64,000 nucleotides of DNA from Dichetophora obliterata (Eukaryota > Arthropoda > Insecta > Diptera > Sciomyzidae), in assembly GCA_963920525.1 (NCBI GenBank), contig OY986439.1, positions 210,830,906-210,894,905 on the forward strand, given 5' to 3'. Shown here piece by piece: positions 12,899 to 25,700 of this stretch. The first letter of the stretch is position 1, and every line of letters begins with the position of its first letter. The position numbers and the translations under genes were made by a program. The notes below the pieces were generated by a model, which was not told the DNA's origin, did no database searches, and saw nothing but the letters and a program-made list of their open reading frames with translations.

Positions 12899-14270
12899 AT
12901 AGAGATGAAATAAATTTGAATTTCTTAAAAATTCTTGATTTCTGAATAACATTCTTTTGTAAGTTTCACAAACAAGGCAAATTTTAGTTTTGATAGATTC
13001 TTAAATTTATAAGTGTTTGCGAAATATTTCACAAAAAAAAATAAAACACTTTTTGTGTTTTCAATAAAAATATAATGCTATCAGTCGATTTATAAGATAT
13101 TGAAAGTATTTAAGGTAACTAGTGTGAAATACTTGTAAAATCCTATCCTTTGAGATACTGCTGTTTAATTACACTACTGAAATATATTGACCCATCTTAA
13201 ACTTCATTAATAATTCTCTTAACATCCTGTCAATCCCTTGATGGTCAAATGGTTTTCAATTAACTCTGTTATTTCACTGTTATTTCAAATCTCAAAAAAT
13301 ATTCCCGCCCCCCTATAAGTAAAAATAAACTAATGATATCTACAAATGCTAAATAGTAAACCAAACTTTCAATATCCTCAAACAAGCAGACACAGACGCA
13401 CACACACACACACACACATATCCGTTCTCTAACAATGCAGCACATTACACAAAAAGATGAAAGTGTATTTAATTTTGAGTAACCTTCTGCAGTGTTGGTG
13501 CGTGTGTTTCGATGAAGGTGCCCACTTGCTGAAAACTACTTTTTGGCACAACGTCTGTGCGTATTTTTAATTACAAACAAAGCCCCGTTTGTAGTTTGCC
13601 AGCCTTTTATCTCTGGCTATTTGGGACGGTGTGGTCTGACATGACATCTGGCTTAGAAGAGGCTGCCGTTAAACTTAAAAACCCTTCGGTACAGGGTGTG
13701 AGAGCGGTTGTATATCAGAGAGACGGTGGATTTATTTTCATAGTGCTTGATTTAGTTTTCATTTTCAATTAATTGTTTATTTTTTCCCACACAAACATAT
13801 GTGTACAACGTTTGCGTATGAGTTGTATTTGTATTTTTGTGGCTTGCCATACATCAATCGTGTTTTGTGGCAAACACCGTAGTTTTGGGTCAGAAGAAGC
13901 CAAATAGCAGTAAAATTAAGAACTTGATAAGAAATTATTTGTATAGCAATTACATGAGGGTCAGTCACTTGATATGTTGTTGGCATTTAATTTTAATGGA
14001 CTTTTTTTTAAATGAGAAGAGTTAAGCTTATTGACGTCCAAAGCATTTATGTATATTCCTTAAATCCACATTTAACAAACATTCACTCAATCTATTGAAC
14101 AATTTTTTTTCAGGAAAAAGTTACTCTGAAATTATATACAGACGTTAATTTAAGTAAAATAGCTAAGTGTTTCATTAGTGTTGTTAGCATAACAAACTGA
14201 AAATACATAATCATTTTATGTATGTCTTAGTAGAAAAAAGTTTATTTTTAATAAAATATGTACCAAAAAA
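12899..14270. other. Non-coding DNA with a (CA)n tract
   Basis: A (CA)n microsatellite lies at 13398-13419. The segment 13490-13740 is clearly less A/T-rich than its surroundings and holds a frame ending in GGFIFIVLDLVF, but it has no ATG, no splice structure and no known domain. I call no gene. Confidence 0.4.
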
Positions 14271-15110
14271 CTATTGCAAAATTGATTAATAGTGATTTTT
14301 TACTTAAAAATGAATTGTTTAAAAATTTCCCAAAAATTACCCATTTAGGGAAATTTTTATTTTGTTGAAAAATTACATGAAATAATGAATGTTATAATTT
14401 TAATATACGAATATGACGTCCCAATCGATATTTGACCAGCATGTACTATAAGAGAATCTCTAAAAGAGTTTTTTGTTTATTTTAAATAACACATTAAAAA
14501 CAAGAATTTTAAAATATTATACCTGGGTATCGAATCCATTACTCATGTCGTGCCATAATTTGTCTCTTTTTACTTAAAAATGCGTCATTAAAAATTTCCA
14601 AAAAAATTCCCACATATCAAAATTAAAATTTTGTTAAATTATTTCAATTACTAATGGATGCAATCATTTTAATTTAAAAACGTGACGTTCTTGTCGATAT
14701 CTGACCATCACTAACTATTTTAGAAAATTCAGAATTAGAAAACTAGAATTTAGAAAAAATTACACTTTGCACCGTAAATCGAATTCAGAATTTTTGTCGT
14801 TATATCCACTTTTTTTGGTTTTACTGTAAAGTAATCATTAAAACATTTTCCACGGATTGAAATATTAATTTTGTGGAATGATAATATAAATTTAAAAACA
14901 TGTGTTTTTTTATAAACAAGACGTTCTAATCCATTACCAACAATTATAGCAACGTCTTATAGTTTTTTGTTGTAAAAAACATCATATAAAAATTTCCCAA
15001 AAAATTTCCCATGGAGGGAAATTTTAATTTTTTTGAATTATTGCAAAAATTAATGGATGTAATAATTTTAAAATAAAACTTATCATGCCGCCAAATCTGT
15101 TTTTCAACAC
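14270..15110. repeat. Degenerate tandem array with CCC/GGG hairpin motif
   Basis: Units start with TTTTTACTTAAAAATG and contain a TTTCCCAAAAATTNCCC...GGGAAATTTT hairpin. A segment like GACGTYCYWRTCGATAT-TGACCA follows. Copies lie near 14290, 14565 and 14980. A further remnant (TTTTATCGATATAAGAAAGACCATCACC) lies near 15676-15705. The array ends beside the 3' end of the transporter gene. Confidence 0.6.
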
Positions 15111-15189
15111 CCAGTACATTATTTTAATCTTCTATCTAAAAACTTAATTATCAAAAGCGCTCTCGAAAAACTGCAAGGTGAAATTTCAT

Positions 15190-15630
15190 TACACTGGACC
15201 AAATACAACCACAACTACAAAAAATCCAATTCTCATATCCTCCCGCTGAGGTTACCCGAAACCACCAACACTAAACAAAACAGATGCTTTACCAGGATTC
15301 GGCTGGAAAACACTATTGCCACACATTTGTGTCTCTTGAAAAAAAACCTCAACCCCGATGTCATTTTTTTGCAACGGCGCCTCACTAAAAATTCCTCACA
15401 TCCTATCTAATTGCCCCTCCTTAGCTTCAGTCTACTCCTTCTTCTTTTCTAACTTCTCTCCATATTACTTTCTATCAAACCCTTCCGGCTCTAATGTAAA
15501 TATTATTTTAAATTTTTAAAAAAAATTACATTTGCATAACAGGATCCACATTTAACTATACCTAATTGCTTAATTGCAAATCAATGCCGATAGCCCCAGC
15601 TGCTAGTGCTTAAAGATTTATTGTAAATTA
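15190..15630 (+). pseudogene. Possible LINE 3' end (weak)
   Basis: This stretch is C-rich and unlike its neighbours. One frame includes CFTRIRLENTIATHLCLL, which recalls the R-x-R-x-GHT-x-x-TH pattern near the C-terminus of jockey-type LINE ORF2. A pyrimidine-rich untranslated tail follows and ends in TAATAAATAATTA. The match is short. The alternative is unique non-coding DNA. Confidence 0.3.
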
Positions 15631-15750
15631 ACTTTATAATAAATAATTAGTTAAAAAAAAAATTAAAACTTGATGTTTTTATCGATATAAGAAAGACCAT
15701 CACCAACTATTTAAGAAATTTTAGAACTGTTTTTAGTGTATTTTTAATAA

Positions 15751-15756
15751 TTTATT
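15751..15756 (-). terminator. Poly(A) signal of the SLC5 gene
   Basis: AATAAA on the minus strand lies 46 nt after the stop codon at 15804-15802. Confidence 0.55.
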
Positions 15757-15801
15757 TTAAACTAAAATTTAGAAAACTGACCCAGGTATTGCAATAAAAA
15801 T

Positions 15802-18800
15802 TCACGTCGCGCTTTCCACAACTGCTTTCGCTTTTATTGCTGTACTTGCGGCTAGCGATAGGTTTTTAAATTTTTTATTTTTTCCTATCCATTTACGAAT
15901 AAACGGCGCCAAAAGCTTTTCATTCATATCCTCCAAATTATTGGGACCCACTAATAATGATGTCACCAAGCCGACAATGATGGTTACACTGGCACCGAAC
16001 AGGGTGTAGAAGAGAAAGGAAATGTTATAGATATGAAAGGATTCATCACTGCAAAGATAGGTGAGATATTTTTTTAAACAGCAGCTTTGTAGTTGAATCA
16101 AACTTACGCTTTTGCCGACAATGTGGCATTCTCGCTGACCAGATTTAAAGCTGCTAGATCGGGGAATGTATAGTTGCAGCCATTTGTGGCGTAGGGCTTT
16201 CTGGCATAGACCATAGCGCCACTGGCCAGATCAGCCTGCGAACACAAGCACATCCAGGCTATAAAGCCAAGACTCGTAAATCCACCGATCAGAGCTCCCT
16301 TTAGGTAAATAGTGAAAAAAAAAGAAAAGGTTATTTAAAAATGTTTGCATCTTACTCTCATTCTTAACTTACTGTGCCCTCTACCCAAGGTACCATTACG
16401 CCCAGCGTAAAAATACCTAATAACGGACCATTTGCCACAGAAGAGAGCGTTATAGCTAGCTGCAGCACTGTGCCTAGCTTCTCCACTACAAGCACGAGTC
16501 CTACACATATGGCGCCAAAAATAACTACAACAAAGCGCATTATATAAGCAGTCTGGCGCGGCGTTAATTCCTTCTTGGCAAAGGATTTGACAAAATCTTC
16601 GAGCACAACAGCCGATATGGAGTTGAGGCCGGTGGAAAGAGAAGAGAGTGCAGCGCTAAAAACCCCAGCAACAAAGAGTCCTGGAAGTCCCGGAAATTCT
16701 CCCAAAGTTTCCATGACCAAGAGTGGCAGCAGCTGATCATTACGTTTGGCCAGCTAAAGAAGAATTTGGACTAGTAAAATAATGCTGAGTTCAGATAAAA
16801 GCGCTAAAAAAAAACCTTTGTTTTAAGCGGATCACATTCGTGGTAGGTGGCATAGATTAAAAGCCCACTATAGCCGCAAATGATAAAGAATGTGATCACA
16901 CCTATAATAAAAGTCCAAACAGCAATACGCGCTGACTTCAACGAAGGCAGCGCCATGTAACGTTGTATCATATTTTGGCTGATGGCATTCGACTTAAGGT
17001 AATGGGCCACGCCACCAATGATCAAGGAGTAGACTGTATAGCGCTCGGTGAGATCGAGTTTGAAGCTGTTGAATTAAAAGAAAAAAATCGAATTTAATTT
17101 CAATAAAGTTAAAAATGTTGGAGAAAACCTACTTCGGTGGCTCCAACCGCCCGCTCTCCAAGGCCCGGTTGAAGACGACACCTGGTCCGCCAATATCTAA
17201 AGTGCCTTTTATACAAATCAAAGCCATGGCACCAAACATGATGATCGTTTGCACAACATCAGTCCAGACCACAGCTTTAAGCCCACCCTAATTTTATGGG
17301 ATGGATTCAGCTATTAGCCCAAGATGTTATAGTCTTTCTCCACCAATACTTACCACACATGTATAGAAAATGCAAACCAGACTGACCAGTGGTGTGACCA
17401 GATGTATATTTATGCCAGTAGCTTGATTAAAGGCGAGGGCCGGCACATAGATGACTATCGGCAACCACAAAAGCTAACAGTACACAATTGAGAAAAGATA
17501 TTTAAAGATTTTGTAGCATGTTTTTGGGGAAAAACTCACCGAACCGAAGATAAAAAGCACGGAGCCGAAGAGCCGCATGCGTTTGTCAAAACGTGTTTCC
17601 AGGTACTTGAAGAGAGCATAAGTTTTAGGAGAGGTTATAAGAGCAATTTTTATAGTTTTACCTGATATGTTGAAATTAGTTTCAAATCGTGAAAAACTGG
17701 CAAATAAATATAGAACATCACAAAGCCCATAAGCACCAAGGAACCCATAATGTACATATATTGTATGCCAAAGAGATAGATTTCAGTGGGCGTGCCCAAT
17801 AGCGTTATGCCAGAAATAAAGCTGAAAGTAATTAAATTAAAAATTTGTTTGATTAAAAAATATTTTTGTAATGACTTAAGTTATAAGGGGCGTTCACGAT
17901 GTTCTCTAGTGCACGAGTATGTGCTCTAAACTAGTGCCTCTAATATTAATGGTATTCATTTAAGCACGCAAATCCCTGTGCAAACAGTAGTGCATTTGTC
18001 CACCTTTGCAAATGAGCTGTCAAAAATCACATGGAAAACCTTTTGCACAAACCTAATAAGTATGAGCGACCAAATCGTCAAGAAAGCTTGCGCAGTTAAT
18101 TGTGCAAATCAAAAGTCAGCTCTTTTTTCTTTTATTTCTGTAATTTTAGCTATCATGAAAAGTAATTGGCCTTACCAAAAACATTTTAATATCGACTCTA
18201 AATTTAGTATGAGCATTTCTAACATTATTTCTGTAGAATTTGTTGTCAAAAAGCTTACATTATATTTAGAGTCGACATTAAAATGTTTTTTGATAATGCC
18301 CCATAATTTAAGTTTTATTTTAAATATTTTTTTTTAACTTATTTTGCTCGCGTTCTGTCGGCATTATTATTTTTTTTCATACTGAAATTTTTTTAACTGT
18401 CAAAAATTGCACCAAAAAGCGAAGGTGCGTTCATGAAATCTGCCACTTAAAATTGCACAAATGGGAAATTTGCGCCTTAAGATGAATACCCTTATTGTGA
18501 CTTTGTAATAAGTATAATGGTTTCAGTAAATTTTTATTAAATCAACAAATAGAGTACACCATGAGTTTTATCGACAAACTGATATAAAATAAATAAAACA
18601 AAAAAGAAAATCTCCGGCTTGCAAAAACATACTGCTTTACATTGCAAATCGGAAACAGAAACCAACGACAAGTAAGACACGAGAAGCAATACATTTTTCT
18701 ATACAAAATTCTATTGCTTCTTGCGTCTTGCTAGTCATTGGTGTGCGTTCGATATGCAAAATTAGGCGGTAGAATTCGAATTATTCGATAAATCGGGATT

Positions 18801-19719
18801 TTATAAGTTTCTTAGCTTTCTTTTAATAAAAAATTTTGACTATTCGACTTTTTAGAATACTTTTTTGAACTTATTTTTGCTTTAGTTTTGCTCCTTAAAT
18901 TTAAAAATATTTCTTATTAAAAAAACACCTAATTGGGTCTTTTAACTCTTGTGTGTGTGTTATTAAATGTTTGTACTCAAAAAACTGAGAATTAGACCTT
19001 CAAAATTATACCGCTTAAGCTAACATGGGATTGTGTGGTAACTTTCTGCAAATATATGAAGGCAGATAAAAAATTTCTTTTTATGTAAAAAATTTCTGTG
19101 CCAATTGATAGCCCGAAGTGTCCCAAACATTCTTGACATATGGTCCACCCAAGTAATAGCTTTTGGGCTAACTTATTTTGCTAAAACATATTTAGTAAGA
19201 CATACATTTCGTATTTTGGATTATGTATTTTGGATTATGTATTTTGGATTATTTTTTTTCATTTATTTGTAGCAAATATATCTTAAAATAGAATAAAGCA
19301 GGATTTCGATCGAATATGTGAGTAATAGAAACTTATTAACTCGAACAGATTTGTACTTAATATATTGTAAAGTCGAATATAAAAAAAGTTTTATCTTTTT
19401 TCATACGTATATGAAGTGGATAATATTCTGTGAAATAAATAGTTTGCGAGCTGAATATAAAAAAAAACAACAATAAAATCGATCTCTACAAGTTATTGAG
19501 TTTTACAAATAAGAATTCAAGCTTTGCACAGAGTAAACGCCGAATCAGGCAGACAGGCACAGGCAGTAACCTGCGAAGAAGCGAAATAGAAATAAAGCCA
19601 ATCTAATTTTTATCTCGTTTGTTCACATAGTTTTCCTGCATCAGTCTGCTTGCCTGTCTGCTTCGGCGCTTACTCTGTTTGCAAACTATAGCTGACAGCA
19701 GAGTAAACGCCGAAGCACC

Positions 19720-19766
<47 letters not shown>

Positions 19767-22700
19767 TAACTTGCGAAGTAAAGAGATAGAAATAAATTTG
19801 TTCTCGCTTGTTCACATAGTTTTCCTGCACCTGTTTGCCTGCCTGTCCGCTTCGGCGCTTACTCTGTCTGCAACCTAAGCCTGCCTGCAAAGTAAACGCA
19901 GAAGCAGGCAGGCAGGCAGACAGGCGCAGGCATTAACCTGCCAATAAACGAGATAGAAATAAAGCCAAGCTAACTTTTATCTCGTTTGTTCACATAGTTT
20001 TCCTGCATCATTTTGCTTCGGCGCTTACTCTGTTTGCAACCTATAGCTGACAGCAGAGTAAACGCCGAGGCAGGCAGGCAGGCGCAGGCAGTAACTTGCG
20101 AAGTAAAGAGATAGAAATAACTTTGTTCTCGCTTGTTCACATAGTTTTCCTGCACCTGTTTGCCTGTATGTCCGCTTCGGCGCTTACCCTGTCTGCAACC
20201 TAAGCCTGCCTGCAAAGTAAACGCCGAAGCAGGCAGGCAGGCAGGCAGACAGGCGCAGGCATTAACCTGCCAATAAACAAGATAGATATAAAGCCAAGCT
20301 AACATTTATCTCGGTTGTTTACATAGTTTTCCTGCATCAGTCTGCTTGCCTGTCTGCTTCGGCGCTTACTCTGTTTGCAACCTATAGCTGACAGCAGAGT
20401 AAACGCCGAGACAGGCAGGCAGGCAGGCAGGCGCAGGCAGTAACTTGCGAAGTAAAGAGATAGAAATAACTTTGTTCTCGCTTGTTCACATAGTTTTCCT
20501 GCACCTGTTTGCCTGCCTATCCGCTTCGGCGCTTACTCTGTCTGCAACCTAAGGCTGCCCGCAAAGTAAACGCCGAAGCAGGCAGACAGGCGCAGGCGTT
20601 CACTCTGTTTGTAACTTAAGTGCTTATTTTTTCGGTCAGGAATTGACCTTTGGCTATTGCCACCAACAACTTCAAAGGTGCAATTACCGGTGCAACAGCA
20701 TATTTCTACTACTCACTGCTAGAGGTAGCTTCGACAGACTTTTTCTTCTGGATTTTTATTTGCACCCGCCACTTTATATCGCACACCACTTTGTGTCGTA
20801 AGGGAAATAATGAGAAAACCTATAATAGGAAAGAAAATTTCGTTCTTACGAAAAATAATTCAGGGCTGAAAGGTTTAACCAAGGTTACATCTAACAAATT
20901 ATAGAAATGACTATATGTATGATTTTTTGTGCGAACTTATTTGGATAACATATCTGCCAATAAGACGATCAGTCTTAAAAATTAAACCTTTAAAACAATC
21001 ACCTTTATTCTTGAACCCGCTCTCGCTCTCAAAACGACGTCGAAACAAAATTGTTCTATTCTTGCATCTTTCAATTTCGACGTCGAGCTTTCAGTTTTAT
21101 CGTAAGGCTTAGATTTTTGTCCAAACTTTGTGTGTTCTTCTGCATGGAAGTACTCGTATAATTCGCGATATTATTTCCACCATGGCGTTTTTGAATCTAT
21201 TTTGAAGTATAAATTACAAGCCTTAGATAATTGAGAGTACCGATAAAGCAGTTTGGCCGCGCGTCTTCAATAATAGGGTGAAATTCTACTGTCGGAAGTG
21301 AAACTTATAGTCGATATAATGTTTGACGACGATTCATTGGTGAACGTAAGCTCTCGACATTTACGACATTTACTCGACGCAGGTTCAAGAATAAATGTGA
21401 ATATTCGACTTATTCTCATATTTCAGTGTTTTCCAAATGTGAGAAACAGAATTCAGTACACGAATGCTTACGAACAGGCTAATTTCACTTTTTGCTATCT
21501 TGAAAGGGATATCCTAGATCTACTTGCGATGAATGTAACTATCGTTAACAATACTATTCATCAATTCGGTAGTCCAAAAATATTTTCAAAAAATCTTATG
21601 GCGTTTTTCAGTTTTGTAATTTTAGGGTGGAAGAGCGGAATATCCTTTGAAGGCTGCCAGCTCATTTGTTTTATTAGAAAAAGCTTTATGCCACCATACA
21701 ACTTTCGCGTACTTATGTTTTAAATCTTTTGCTGCTGTTTTAGGGTACATTTTATGGTAGCTATAGTTTATTCGATTCTAAGTTAAGAATATGCGATTTG
21801 ATATAAAACTAAAATCTATAAAGTTTCGTGCCGATTGATGAACTTTCAGAACTCTCTCAATTGTCCAATAGTTGGCGCTTAACACGGTTTTTTATATTTT
21901 ATCAAATAACTAATAAAAACAACGTTTGAAGTCTATTTAAAAAAAAACTGTTATGCACTCCGTTATCAAACATACGTACCAGAGTTTTGATATATTACTT
22001 TTCGAAAAAAAATTTCATTTTCTTTCTTGGTGTAATGAAAAAACTCGTAAAAATGTTGTTGAAATATTTTTGAAAAAACACTTAATACAAATACTAAAAA
22101 CTATGTGATTATGTTAAATAACTTAGTTGCTATGAAATTTTTTACTAAAAGTGTAAAATTTTGTAAGTTTGCCGAGTTTGGGTTTTGTCGAGTTTGAATA
22201 TTTTTACGAAAAAATTTCTCTCTCGTTTCTTCGCAGGTTACTGCCTGCGCCTGTCTGCCTGTCTGAATCAGCGTTTACTCTGCTTGCAGCTTAAGATAAC
22301 TATTATAAAAGAGTAATTTTTTTAAAAAATTTTATTAAAAAAGTGCAATATTACTACTCTGTCTGAGTCGGCGTTCACTTTAAGTTATATTAAGGGCAGG
22401 TTCTCATGAGACGCGACCTAGAACTCAATTATTTTTTATTAATTTTTCGATAGCTTATGATGTGTAGAATATTATTCCAAAGCGGTTTGGCCGATTACAA
22501 TTGCATAAATAAGTTATTGCATACAAAAGGAACCCATATTTCCATAAACAAACTCAAAAAATCCTTAACCAAATCTTAAAATGCTTTTTCTGAAAAATTA
22601 TGTTTTTTAAACAGGCCTCCACGATATCTCAAGAACTACTCCATAAATTGACTTGGTTTTTTTATTATTTTAAAGTAGATAAAATTTGTTTGATCCTAAA

Positions 22701-25700
22701 GCTAAATTCAGATAATATTCGCAGGTTTTTTATAAAGCGCTTTAAAGAGCGAAAAATGTGAAAAACCCTACTAAAAATTCACATGTCCGCCATTTTTTAT
22801 AATTTTCTACTGTTTATTGATACTTAGGTTCAAGCTTTCAGAAATATAATATTATTTATAAAATTTGTTCGTTTTTTTATATTAGATGACATGAACGTGC
22901 AGTGCGATGTGGCTTTTTTTCAAAGTGACGTTTGACGGCTATTGGCATTTCACATAACACTTTTATGAATCAAAAAAAATATTTTCCTATACTTTAAGAA
23001 TCAATAAATAGCTCCCAAAACACTCAACATGTTCATTTGCTTACTTCTATAAAAAAAAAATCAAAAACATCACCGTGTTTTTGGGCCTCTAGATGAGAAA
23101 CTGCCCTTAATTCAGTTAAACAATTCTACGTCACTGGTGATGCACTATGCAGAGTCAAGAATGATAGAAACATGATTACGACATCAACGTCACTGGAGCC
23201 AATTGAATGTTGCCATCTCTATGTTTTTCATTATTAGCCATCTCTTTTTAGCCACTAGGAGCACTTGACTCCAATTACGTCATCTAGCGGTAAAACATGC
23301 GGATGTCGTAATCTTGTTTCTATAATTTTTGATGCAGAGTAGAGTAGAATGTCAAATCGATGTTCGCGCGTATTTTTATTATCTGAAACTTTCATCACCA
23401 TGAATCAGTTTTAACATTTCTCAAACACCCTAACAGCTGGCCCTCATGACGTTCATTACCCACTAACTCATTAACATTAACCTGCTGTTACTTGTTGTTT
23501 TTGTTTTATTATTGTTTTGTCAGATGTTTTGTAGACGCTAGCAAAAAACAGCTTTTTTCTGCAATTTTAGTTTTAATTTTATTTCAATAAAGATATTTGA
23601 AGATATATAAAAACAAAGAAATGTGTCATCTGTTAACATTTAGGAAATGGTTAACAAAAAGTATAAGAATAACCCATATAAATAACAGTACAATACTTGC
23701 TTAAAACTTTTTTATCTAAAATGTTAAGACAAAAGCTTTACTTGCTTGCTTGCATTTATGTACTATGCCTTCAAGTGTTTCAATTAATTTGCTATAAACT
23801 AGCCAAGGTATTTTCCAATAAATTCACATGAGTTTGTTAATTAATTTTTGACATAAATGACCAGTTGTTTGTGACCAGTTAATAGCTTGAAAACCTAATT
23901 GTTTGTTTTATAGCTAAAACAATACAGCATTCCAGCAAATATGAAGGCATTTTCTACATGCCTCCAATTTAATTTTCTTTTATAAGTTATACTTTAATAA
24001 TGGAAAATAAAAACACTTGTTTCAAAACAATGATTTAATTAGAACAAAAATTCGCTCTTTCTCTAATATTCCGAAATTTTTCGTATATTAAAAAAGTTAA
24101 GTAAAATGACTTTTATTTTAATGAAGTAGTAGCTTAGTCCAAATAACATAGTTGCATGGTATATTAAAAAAGTTTATCCAGAAAATACTGTAGATTAGAA
24201 AATAAAATCTTCTTCTCTCTTGAGAGTTCAAAATATTGTATAAATTAGACTTTGAAAAAAGGTTGTTTATAAAAAGGTATATATAGTAATAAATTTATAT
24301 AGTGTGCGTAAAAAGTCTTTTCTTAAATTGATTTTGTTGTTATTCAATGTAAAACAGCGCGACATCAAATAAATACACCAAAAAACTTAGCCCTCCGCTT
24401 TGACGATCAACTAGATTTGTATAGTTGATAAATGTATCACTTAAAGTAGCAAAAAAAAAAAACCAAATTTGAATGAGTCTTGATGCTGAAATCAACGCAT
24501 GCCACAGCATTGTTTAGCGCAGAAGTCGCTTCAGCTCAGGCAAAACGGTGTGTTTAATTAATAAATTGCTGTGATATGCAAAAAAAAAAAAAAATAGAAT
24601 CTTCGTGATTACTTATATTTTGCATACAGCGACCTTTTTGTAAAATCCAAGATATCCGAACTGAAGCTCAAAAGTTTCAAAAAGTTTGAATTTGTTTAAA
24701 ATAACTCGTAATTTTTTAGCTTTTGGCGCTTCAATCGTGATTTAAGCAACAAATCAATATTAAATTGTTTAAATAAATCAATGTATTTCTGTACTCCTGA
24801 AAAAAATGTGCTCATATGTGAGTTTTTTGGGTAATTTATAAAGCAATGAATAAGAAACGGAAACGAAGTGTTTTTCTAGAAAAAAAAAAAATCAAGTTAA
24901 CTTAAAACAAAGTTGAACTAATTACTGAGTGAAACTCGAACTATGCACAAATTTTCCAATGCAGTAATATGTTTTGCAATATAAAATAAATTTTTTTTAA
25001 ATTATAAATGAAAAAATACATTTTCTGCAACAAAACAGAACAAAACATTTCTAAAAAAAAAATTTTCAAAATAAAAACTAGTTGCATTTAAGAAAATGTT
25101 AAAGATAAAAAAACCTAATATTCCCCCAAGAAAAGCATTAAAAGTTATTGTTGCATTAAAAACTGTTTTAATTTGATTCAAAAAAATAATTGTCATGCAA
25201 GGCATAGAATTTTCTCAAGGCTGAAATTTGTGGGAATTTTTAAAATCCATTTTAATAGCAAAATTATCTTGCAGTAATAAAATCATAAGCTTTTTTTTAA
25301 AAAAAAAAATTAAAATTTCGTTTCAACTAATGCTACTTTGTGAAAAATCTATCATTAGAAAAGTTGTAAAATATATGAAAATTGTGATAATGTTTGCTTA
25401 TTTTAAAAAATGTTGTAAATTTTTTCGAAAAAACAATTTTCCTTACAATTACGGTACACAGTATGTAAAAATTTTCACTAAAATTTTTTTGTTGCATGGT
25501 AATTTTTCAGGTATGAAGAGAAAGCCTTTTTCGCCAAAATTCCCACTGAGGGAAATTTTTGAAAAACCAACGTTGCATTCAAAATTGTTTTAATTTGATT
25601 CAAAAGGATAATTGTCATGCAAGGCGTAGAATTTTCTCGAGACTAAAATTTGTGGGAAATTTTTAAAATTCATATTAATAGCAACATTATCTTGCAGCAA

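Noticed and set aside
19603..20305. Minus-strand frames rich in ACLPACLP
   Set aside because: They are translations of the (GCAG)n part of a tandem repeat.
21298..21723. 141-codon frame inside the foldback element
   Set aside because: It starts at GTG, shows no motif of a transposase and has no upstream exon; it may be chance within the element.
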